Below, one piece after another: positions 1 to 9,300 of a stretch of 20,624 nucleotides of DNA. The position numbers and the translations under genes were made by a program. This DNA comes from Balantidium ctenopharyngodoni (lineage: Eukaryota; Ciliophora; Litostomatea; Vestibuliferida; Balantidiidae). The stretch spans positions 1-20,624 of the forward strand of contig JAWNBB010009378.1 in the NCBI GenBank assembly GCA_036325645.1, read 5' to 3'. How positions within the stretch are numbered: the stretch's first letter is position 1; each line of letters starts with the position of its first letter. Below the pieces are notes generated by a model. It made no database searches. It saw nothing but the letters and a program-made list of their open reading frames with translations, and was not told where the DNA came from.

Positions 1-24
1 AATCCCCAATCCCCAATCCCCAAT
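1..24. repeat. Left telomere, AATCCCC repeats
   Basis: Three full AATCCCC units plus AAT begin exactly at base 1. This is the C-rich strand; the opposite strand reads GGGGATT 5'->3' toward the end. It is the exact reverse complement of the last 24 bases of the window. A perfect tandem G-rich repeat at both extreme ends, with the correct strand orientation at each, is what a complete linear ciliate macronuclear chromosome shows. The single-stranded 3' overhang expected in the cell cannot be seen in this kind of data. Sequence directly inside it (from base 25) is ordinary AT-rich DNA. Confidence 0.95.
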
Positions 25-180
25 AAATAAAAATATGTTCTTGACAATGTTTAATTCCATACACAATGCCATATAAAAAAAATATTTTTATTCATATTTC
101 CCGAACACCCCTTCTCAATCCATATAGCACATTGAAATAAAAATATAATTATTTTACCTTTCATCATTATCAATAAATAA
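25..180. promoter_or_regulatory. Left subtelomere and probable promoter of the first gene
   Basis: A 156-base AT-rich, G-poor stretch between the telomere and the first start codon. It contains A/T runs but no ORF of note. It must hold the whole upstream control region of the rightward gene starting at 181. An in-frame TAA occupies 178-180, directly before the ATG, so the coding region cannot extend further left in that frame. No specific promoter motif is recognised. Confidence 0.5.
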
Positions 181-1602
181 ATGTCTAATACCGCTCCACG
201 TTATACCCCCAATTATAACGCGAATGTCCGTGGTATCAAATGAAAAATGCCCCAATGAATCCATTTAAACCCGAGCCCATCTTTAAATAATAATCTCTAC
301 TTAAACACAAACGCAAACCCCAGGCAAGCCCCGCAAAAATTTCACTTTTACAAGGAAACTCAAACGACCCCAAACCAGCCAAAGCACAAAGTTATTTCGT
401 CAAACGGTCAAAATTATTTTCTTTTAAATAATAATAATCAGAAGCAAGAAGGCATAAAAATATTCGAAAAGCATTCCCCTGGGCTTCTCCGTCAGGAGAA
501 GCCGATCAACCAACAGATCCAATACAAAGCCAAAAACGAGTTCCTTCAAATAAAGGAACTCACTACTTGAGAGAGCATGGATAATAAATACCCAGGAAAA
601 AAATACAGAAAAATCAATCACGAGCAACTCGAAAAACTGAAGCAAAAAACGTTTTATAATAACACTAATAACACGAGGAATCAAAACACGAATCATAACA
701 ATAGCCACCATAAATCCTTCAACACAAACACAGGAACAAGAGATGAATCCTCAAACAAATGAAAACGTTCTAAATCCTCATTGCGTTCTAAATCATCATT
801 TCATACTTGAGACAGCTCCCAGAGTAAGCAAAATAAGCATTTTACACGCTCTAACTCAAGTAAACGCGATGTTGTTAAAATTTTAAACAACACAATCGCA
901 AATTTGGAAAAATTAAAAACAATTGTTTTAGAAAACGAGGAATTCGATGATAGCGATACCGATGGAATATCCGATTGATCCTTTAAACAAAAACACAAGA
1001 AAAAACTAAGGAGACACCTTGAGAATGGCATTCAAAACGTCAACGATGTTTGAACATCCTCAATCACCGGTAAAATAGTAAAGCAAAATAAAAACAACAT
1101 TTTTCTTCAAGGTGGAAAGCAGTCATACCATAGAACTATAGATGTAGATGATAAAACAAACACAAATACTATGCTTAATAATTACAAAAAGAACGCGAGA
1201 AATGCGAATAAGAAAATCCTTGCCATTCACAAGGAAAGCAGGGCGCATAAAAAGAATCTCTCCATGTTCTGCGGGTACAATACAAATGATAAATTTAATT
1301 TAGGCATTAAAGATAATATTTATGATAAGGAGATTGAGTTCAAGGCGCCCGTAATCGTGAGAAATAGCAGTCAGTTGACCAAGAATATAAAGCAAAGAAA
1401 TGACATCGTGAAAAAAGGGAAAAAACTGGAAATAAATGTCAATAGGATTTCTGGTGGAAATAATAAAAGGGCGTGCACACCTAAACTTAGGGATGGTAAC
1501 GAGAAGGACGATAAAGGCAGGGAAATTAATATCGCAAGGAGAGCGAGTAGATACCACGATTGTAACGAGGATCCTTGAACAAATTATGAATTTATAGATT
1601 AG
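181..1602 (+). CDS. Asn/Lys-rich basic protein of unknown function (UGA = Trp)
   Basis: A single frame is open from ATG 181 to TAG 1600-1602 (473 codons) once UGA is read as Trp; eight in-frame TGA codons lie at 241, 256, 568, 760, 808, 976, 1051 and 1576. The start follows an in-frame TAA at 178-180 directly, so it is the furthest possible ATG. The product is hydrophilic, rich in Asn, Lys, Ser and Gln, with a Ser/Arg/Lys patch near residues 194-210 (KWKRSKSSLRSKSSF) and an acidic patch near 252-265 (ENEEFDDSDTDG). I see no signal peptide, membrane segment or known domain. Every Trp is UGA; I found no UGG in frame. The coding strand changes from C-rich near the 5' end to G-rich near the 3' end. 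It is convergent with the dynein gene. A probable extension to 1767 by splicing is listed separately. Function unknown; a lineage-specific, largely disordered protein is likely. Confidence 0.6.
482..503. repeat. Perfect 9-bp hairpin inside the first gene
   Basis: GGCTTCTCC (482-490), loop GTCA (491-494), GGAGAAGCC (495-503). The stem is GC-rich compared with its surroundings and lies in the coding frame of the Asn/Lys-rich protein. Confidence 0.7.
538..561. repeat. Second perfect 9-bp hairpin inside the first gene
   Basis: GAGTTCCTT (538-546), loop CAAATA (547-552), AAGGAACTC (553-561). It lies 34 bases after the 482-503 hairpin and directly before the in-frame UGA codon at 568-570. Confidence 0.7.
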
Positions 1603-1643
1603 TCATTAGGATAATGATATTAATTATATGGTTTTAATTATAG
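1602..1643 (+). other. Possible 42-bp intron extending the first gene to a TAG at 1765-1767
   Basis: The frame of the first gene meets TAG (1600), TAA (1612) and TAA (1621), then is open again to TAG at 1765-1767. A segment that begins GTCATT at 1602 and ends TTATAG at 1643 would, if spliced out, remove all three stops, join the two open stretches in phase (GAT-TAT-TGT) and add about 41 residues such as FGLNDDERLDLRRSKTV. Its length is close to the 40-bp intron of the CCCH gene on this chromosome. The acceptor is good, but the donor GTCATT is weaker than the GTAAGC of that intron. If it is not an intron, the protein ends at 1602. Confidence 0.4.
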
Positions 1644-2116
1644 TTGTTTTGGATTAAATGATGATGAAAGACTTGATTTAAGAAGGAGTAAAACGGTTAG
1701 GTGTGAGGGCGAATGAGAATTGAGGGGGTTTAAGAAGGGAGTTGGGGAAAAGGAAGAATATGATTAGGATATCAGATGTATTAGACGATGATGGAGAAAA
1801 TGATTTTTGAATCAATATTTAAATGATTCTCATTCTTTTTCTAGTTATTTAAGCTATGTCGACTCATTCAACACTAAAACTTCGTGTTTCTTTGGTAATG
1901 TAAATTGGGATGTGTCAAAGCTTGGGACGAAAGTTATCTTTCTTGTTTTGGTTACTTTAAAAAGAATTCAATTCTTATTATGCAAAGTGAGGTATCACAT
2001 ATGGATATGTAATCTGACTGAAATCTGTTATTACCTGAATCAAATCCCAACGTATTTAATCATGAGAATTTTTGAGAAAAATGATTCAAGGATTTATTGA
2101 GTATAATATATTACCC

Positions 2117-2440
2117 TTAATATTTTACTTCTTCAAATCCATGGGCCGTCCATTCATTTTTATCCTCAACTCCTAAGTGAAGCTGAAACTTCCACCAATG
2201 AATGTCTTAAACATTCTTGCAACCTTCAAGCAAAGAGAACTTCTTGTCATCTTTTCGAGGCATCTTCTTTCCCCAGTGTTACGTCTTTGACGTCCTTGGT
2301 TTTGGTCAGTCTGTTTAGCGATGGACTCATTGACCATGCTCAATTCTTGGCATTACTCTGTGACTTGACACGTCCAGGGTAACTTGAAGCCATTTAGGTA
2401 GCTTAAGATACAATAAAGGATTCTTATAATGATTCATTAG
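2117..2440 (-). pseudogene. Possible decayed reading frame in a GC-richer island
   Basis: This island is visibly richer in G+C than the DNA on either side. On the minus strand each frame carries protein-like runs in turn: MVNESIAKQTDQN (ATG at 2337), KTKDVKDVTLGKED, then from ATG 2263 MPRKDDKKFSLLEGCKNV, a TAA, and DIHWWKFQLHLGVEDKN running to TAA at 2119-2117. The successive runs shift frame, and the last one contains internal TAA codons. A gene broken by small indels and stops would look like this. The longest intact alternative is a 77-codon ORF (2393-2160), but five of its six Trp codons would be UGA, which is too many for so short a protein. No family is recognised. A structured non-coding RNA is a real alternative. 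Confidence 0.35.
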
Positions 2441-2830
2441 TAAAATAAAGTGAGATGATGTATTGATTGCTCCAATCCCAGTAAAAAATTATTTCATCGA
2501 TTATTGTACTCAAGTGTAATTATACAACGATAAAATATATCTTAAATTTATTGATTATGAGAACTAAGCTGATTATTCTACACAATACAGAAAAAGGGTG
2601 ATTCATTGAAAGGAAGATTTCTTATCTGTAAACAGCTTTGAATTTGCAAGTAAAGAAACATTATGGTGAATTATAATATTAAAAGATCCCACACTTGTAA
2701 ACTTATAAAGCTTGAAGAAGGAGTATCGTACACCAAAGTAATCAAGTGAAACTCAAAGTGTTAATTTAACACACAGTAAACATTAAATAAAATCCTTCAA
2801 TCCATAATCGAATCGTGTTTGCCTACAGTT

Positions 2831-2855
2831 TAGTTGCATTCTCTTAATGCAACTA
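2831..2855. repeat. Perfect 10-bp hairpin in the convergent spacer
   Basis: TAGTTGCATT (2831-2840), loop CTCTT (2841-2845), AATGCAACTA (2846-2855). It is about 490 bases past the dynein stop codon in the direction of dynein transcription. No poly-T run follows on either strand, so it is not a bacterial-type terminator. Confidence 0.7.
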
Positions 2856-3343
2856 GTAATCATCTCGTTCAGAAACGTGAAAGTTAAACACCAAACGCTG
2901 TTTTATAATTAAGATAATTTTGACATGATTTCTTGATGTTACCCGCTTAAGCAATGAAGAGAAGGAGCCCAAGAAAGAAATACCTCATCAAATAATTAAT
3001 ACATATCAGGCTTAATTTATTATTTACAACATTAAAAATATATTATTAAAGTCAAATCAAATATTTCCTTAGCCCGTTTCTGAACTAAAACATCCCTCTC
3101 TTAAACCAACACATTAAATAAACATTTCATTAACCATTCAACTTCTTTTATATTCATTTACAATCAACCACTTTTATTATTTCTCTTATTCTATTTCAAT
3201 TACACCCATTCCACCACAAACGAATCCAACAACTCTATTCACTTTCGTGTGTTTAGCAAATAACAGTAAAAATAATTAAACTTTAATAAATCCAATATAG
3301 TATAATAATTCTATCCATAGCTATTGCTCTAACTAATTAACAC

Positions 3344-6300
3344 CTATTCATTCAATGAGCATATAATTGCAGTTCCTCTTTTCACCCAATGTTCAGTCGT
3401 GTACATATTGTGATCATATGGTCAGAACATATGTATTAAGAAATTCGTTGATTGCCCCGTCGTGAGTAACTCTCCGCTTCTCTTACTGGTTCTATAAACA
3501 GGGCACTCATAGTCCATCATTACTTTACTGTCGTTTTTCTTCGTTGGTTTAAACCATATGTGCGGTAAAGCAGGGAGTAATTCCTTCGGCAAACTTTCAT
3601 CCAGTAAATTATTTTCACTATTCCACCTGGCACCTTCAATAAAGAACCCGTAAATATAGCACCCGTCTTCTGGACGGGTTGTCAGGTCGTAATCCTTTTC
3701 ATTAGAGATAATCGTGTACTCAAACCCAAGTTCATCAATAGCGATTTTATGTTTTCTTGCATAGTTCTGTAGTATACCCGTAAGGAATGAGTGTGTGAAA
3801 TAAAACGCGCTGATCCAGAATGTCGAGGGTATCCCTTCATCGATCCATTTTTGGAGGAATTCTATTTTACGAAGGAAATCGTTGATCCATGAACTGAACG
3901 GCATCATCGAAGGATACGAAACTTTTGTGATCCGACCCGGGGTTTTGTTATCATATACGCTTTGTAGCATCATTTCGATATCATTTGTCATAACTGCGTT
4001 ACCATCTATTGCGTCCTTTAAGTTCTTCAGCGAAGTACGGACTATCTCTCATCAATTATTATACCTCATTAACTCCTGATGTAAGACGCTATTAAGAGAT
4101 TCAGTCGGAGTATTCGGATGCTTCATTCTGACGTCATCCACGTTGAACTTAAGGGGTAAACGTTTCAATATTTCTTCTGCTCTTTCTTTAACTTGATCTT
4201 CCATTGTGACAACAGGTTTATCTTTTGATGTTTTTGCTCCCACTGATCTCGGTAAGGTAAGTAATGCAGTACTAAATAATGAATTTGTTTCCGATATTGC
4301 ACATGTAATATCCGCATTATCATGTAAACCAAACACTGCCGGAAGGGAGTTCAACGGGATCTTTTCACTGATGAAACGTTCGTGATCCGAGTAGCTTCCG
4401 TCTAAAGGAACGGGGTAGTCTTTTAAATTACTGAATAAGTACCGATCATCGAGAATATCTTCACAGCAGATATCATTAAATAATATTTTTATTAACCTTC
4501 TGTCCGCCGGATCCGTGACTCTTCCACCGTAATTCGCTTCTGCAATCATGTACCGCATAGCCGCGTATTGAATATCATCATAGTCGTCGAGGAAGTTTTT
4601 AAGTTGAGCAATTGAAATTGATAAATCGCTGTTACTAAACTCGTAAGGAATGTTCCAACCTAATGGACCATATTTTCTGCGTTCGAGGATTAAAGCGTGG
4701 AAGAACACGAAACCAAATGCAAAACGCTTAAATAGTATCGTTTTACTGCATTTCTCGTAGGACTGACTATCAATTGTACTAAAAGTTCTTTCGATTGACT
4801 GCTTTAAACCACGAGGAGGCTCGTTTACGATTTTGATACTGTCTTGAATTATTGAAATTGGGATGACTTTACTCGGCAGTGCTGTTAGGAACAATCTAAA
4901 TGAGGTACCAAGCTCTTGGATATCGTAAATTTGTTTCTCGAGCTGGGTCATGAAGCTCTTGGCTAAATGGCAATTTTGTAAAAGAATCCACTTTTCTTGA
5001 CCGTTAATCTGCGCGTTTTTAATAGCGTTCAATGCCACAGTTTCCTGTCCTTGTCCAAGAGAGAGTGTGCGGACGCTGTCTTCGAATAATTTTTCCTCCC
5101 GTTGACATAGCTTCTCAACGAGTACAAGAGGGTCAGCACCTGGTGAGATAATAAATAATATCGGAACTGTGTTTTTACTTTCATCATAAGCTGTACCAAT
5201 ATCAAACGAAGGGGAAATCACGTATTTTTCACCGATGTTATTTGTAATGTATTTCTTGAGCGCGAGAACTGCCTTACCTGGGCGCAATATTCTTAATAAC
5301 GTCATCTTATAGAAATCGCCCAAAGTGTCGAACGGTGCAGGGTATGTCTCGCTAAACGGATCCATAGACAAGCTGATACATTCTTTCCATTTCGGTAAAT
5401 CCTTTTTAAAACTTTCGACAATTCCTTTGAATTTATCAAGTGTTTCTAATTCACAAATACTATTCCATTGGACAGCTGTGATGAACAGCGCATCATCCGC
5501 GGCTGGGTTCGGCTCATCTGTCTCCTTCCCAGAACCTCCAGTAACAAGGAAACGAATCTCTTGATTAAATAAGAGCTTTTCTTCCGGGGTATACGGTATC
5601 ATTTGAAGTTTAGTTTGCATTAAAAACGAGAAAACGAGTTTATCCTTTTCGAACAACGACATACAAATTTTATCGTAAAGCAACGCATTGAAGTTAAGTT
5701 TCAGTTTTTCTAATCGTGCTCATTCATCAGCTTCCTTTGGAATCGGGTTCTTCGGGTCGAGCGGTGGTTTCGCAGTTTTATCGATTGCCTTCCCGAAGAT
5801 ATCTCTGAAGAATCTTAAACTATATTGATAAACGGGTTCGATACTCGATAAATCACAAACCGTGAAGAACAGTTGTGATACGTGTGTCGCAACAGGGGAT
5901 AAGAAGTTCCGTTTTTCGTTAATGTTTTGTTCGGTTTTTATCTGCTTTTGAAGTGTTTCGGCAATTGATTTCGTTGTTTGCTTTGACTGTTTAAGCTTCT
6001 CAATTAACTGTTCGTTATCTCAAATCGTGTTATCTTCAGTTTCGTTTTTTTTGCTGAGGTCGAGTTGTTTTAAAATTTCTGTTTCGTTCTCTCTTTTCTT
6101 TTTCTCACCTTCGTTTCTTTTCTCGAAACACGCCTTCCTGTCCTTGTTCAACTGGTCATTCTCCTTCTCGACGAGGTAGTTTAACATCTGATCTTGTAAT
6201 CCTTCCTCGGTAACAGTGAAGTTCACTATTGTAAGCGCGACGCAGACATCTGGTAGGTAATGCGGTTTCGGTAATTGAGTAATAATGAAGAACTTAAAGG

Positions 6301-9300
6301 ATTCACGCACATCACATGTTTTTTGACCGATCTTAACGCACATCTGACCACCGTTGTCAAAGAACTCCTGTTTGTATACGGACGCGATGTTCTGTGGAAG
6401 GACTTCGCCGGCGTTTTCTAAAATTAATTGCTTTCCTAACATTAAGCAGTTCGCTGTCTTATCAGCGAGTTCTTCTGGGGACATTGTTGTTTTGATACTG
6501 TAATGACCAAGAGTTTTGCCGTCTTTACGAGGGATTTGAATTTCGCCTTTTTGTTTCTTGGGCATGTGCCTCATTATTTCAGTTTCTTCTTGTTTGATTC
6601 TTTCGACTAGCCATAGGAACGCTTGGTTTTGAGGGTCGATGAGTAAACAATACCTTCTCGACTGAGACATGATAATGGCGTTATCTGCAGAGAAGTTATC
6701 GTTCGGTAGGTTTTGGCTTTTCCACGTTTCGATTTCCATTTCATCGGCGATTATTTTCTTCATAATCGCGTTTGATTTTTGATCGGGTTGTCCGAAGGAA
6801 ATCAGGACATTTGAGTCTTTGATTTTTATTGCCCATTGGTCGATGATCTCCTCTCTATACGACTTAGGGAAAGCTCCTAAATATGAAATGATACCACTTG
6901 AAATGAGGATATCTCCAATGATATTCTTTGAGAATTGCTCTAGATTTATTTGCTTGCTCTTCCAGTCTTCCTTTTCAGTCCCTAACGATGAATTTAAGGT
7001 ACGGGAGTTGATCAGTCGGGTTGAACACTGTTTTAATTTTTTTTCCAAATTCTCAATTGTTTCCCTTGCAGACGCAAGCTCTGCTTCCTTTTCCGCTTTT
7101 ATTTTCTGCGTTTTCGCAAGGTCTTCACGAATAAGTTGTCACGTTTCTTGCGCGAGTTTTAACGATGCCTCGGATTCTTCGGCCTTCTGTTTCAGTGGTT
7201 TATAATCTTCGTTAATGAAGTAGATTTCTGTGAGGGTTTTAATTGCCTGATACATTAACAACACAGCACCGCTGATATCCTTAAAGTCTTGATCTAAAGT
7301 GGGATCTTTTGTTGCTTCTTTCAGTTCTTCCATTTGTTCACGGCTGATCTTGGCAGGCTTCTCCTTTGATTTCAGATTCACTTTACCTCTTAAATCATTA
7401 GTTAAATCCGTTCCGCTTTTACCTTTTAAATATTTTTCTTTCATGTGCTTAAAGTAGTTATATTTAGGCTTATCGCCTTTGTTTTTTGGTGGGTCCGGCT
7501 TAGGCCTTGGGTTCTCCATCTTAAGTAAGCATATGAAATACGCGAATTTATTCAGTTTCTCTGTTTCTGTTTTATACCCAATAAACTGTGCAACTTCCGC
7601 AACGTTAACCTTATCTAATTGGGCCTTAACTTCCTCACGTTTCGTCTCCATTTCCTGCGCTATATGATTCGCTTCTTCTGTTTGCTGTCTTGCAACAGCC
7701 TCGACTTTCTGAGCTTCCTCTTCTTTTATTTTTCCATCGCTTTCCTTTATTTGTAGTTCCGCTTGAAGTTTCTCTAACGATATCAATTGTTTATTCACTT
7801 CCTCCTTTTTCAAGTTCAACTGCGGTTCTAACTCTTTAATATAATCCCCTCACTTCGCGGCTTGCACCTCACTCTCGGCGAGGATAATCAAACCGTTTTT
7901 ATATCTGTTGATTTCTTGCTGTATCTCCTGATTACGTTTCGCGAGTCACGTTTTAAATAAATTCAACAACTCAATGAAACTCATCGGAGTTACATAGTTA
8001 TACCGTCTTAATTCCTGGTAATACCTGTTACTGTACTCTATAACTCGTTTCTGCATGTCCACGCACACGTTCACAATCGATCTCAAGTCTTCTTTCGGTA
8101 TGTTCTCGGAATTCTCAAGATAGAAATTCGCGACGGATGATCACGCTTCATCTGGCCAAGGCAAGAACCAATCAATAGTAGTACACGATACGAGAGATGG
8201 GAATGTGAGAATACGTTTTCTAAAGCTTTCACCGATTGGTGATAAGCAAAGGACGAAATGAATTTTCGCTTTGCAGTTCTCGATAAACGCGGTCATTGTT
8301 TCTTGGTCATTTTGAAGTTTCTTCCCTCCTGTGAATTCTGCGGGGAGATTATCTTTGATCATTTGCAAGTCTTGTGGCTCGAGTAGGTTGGGGATTTCTC
8401 CGTTGTTCAACATGTTATTGATATCTTCAATTTGCTCGTTGTTTATTTGGGTATCACTGACTAGGAAAACAACCTCTTTTGATCCCAATTCTTTCATCAT
8501 TAATTTTAGTTCCTCCTTCCAGTCGCTTTCGTATTTGACTCACGTGTAACTATTAATAAATGTTGCGAGGGTTGATAAGGATTTACGACCTGAACCACCG
8601 ACGCCGACAAGGACAGCGTTACCGCTGTAGGTGGAGATAATACGTAAAATACGGGATAAATGTTCAGTCGCGTATTTAAACAGAATCAAGTTGAGTACTC
8701 CACCGCTTTCTCCGCGGGATCCAACGTCTTTGTTATATTTTTGTCATTTCGCATCCAGCGTCTCCGCTAGGAGTTTCTCGTCCTTTCATTCACAATATTG
8801 CTTCTCGAGGAGCATGCTCTTCTCGTCATCCGGGTTTAATTTTATCATTTTAACATAGTCACCCCAAAGAACGGTTTTCTCGTCGGGAACATACTCCCTT
8901 CTCATTGCTTGTTTCATTACTTTGCTGAGAATGAAATTGTAGTGTTGCCTATCATCCTCGTTGATGAGCCTATCTTTGAATACTCTCTCACATTCATGCA
9001 TCCATAAGCTGATCAAATCACTATCTTCTCTTACAGTTCAAGCATTAGCACGGGAAATACCGAGGAACACTCGACCAACATCACGGAGATTGAATTGATA
9101 ATGTGTTTTTGCGGGTGTCGCTTTAAACTGATTGGACACCTCTTGATACATTTGTATTGTCCCGTTGATCAAACTGTCCTTCAGCCCGCGAATCGAGGCT
9201 GAGAATTCAGGGGATTTTGTTTTCATAAAGAACCAATCAACTACTACACTATATATTTTATTCATCGTAGATTTACTATAAGAATCGGCGTAATGAATCA

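Larger units (their letters stand above)
1768..3343. other. Convergent intergenic spacer, no intact gene seen
   Basis: About 1.6 kb lie between the 3' end of the rightward first gene and the 3' end of the leftward dynein gene. It must contain both transcription end regions. Most of it is AT-rich with frequent stops in all frames even when UGA is read as Trp. Three things stand out: a GC-richer island at about 2117-2440 with broken coding-like frames, a small UGA-containing ORF on the plus strand at 2663-2764 (33 codons, too short to call), and a perfect hairpin at 2831-2855. About 3060-3250 is strongly depleted in G on the plus strand. Confidence 0.6.

Noticed and set aside
424-711. Minus-strand hydrophobic ORF opposite the first gene.
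   Set aside because: Its Ile/Leu/Phe-rich composition follows from the Asn/Lys-rich sense frame; the sense frame is much longer and starts next to an in-frame stop.
1807-2100. Plus-strand open frame of 97 codons after the first gene.
   Set aside because: It has no ATG near its start, is separated from the first gene by a TAG in the same frame, and shows no recognisable family or composition like the neighbouring genes.
2466-2476. CCAATCCCA as a telomerase RNA template.
   Set aside because: It does not match a permuted AATCCCC repeat over one and a half units, and no supporting structure is evident.
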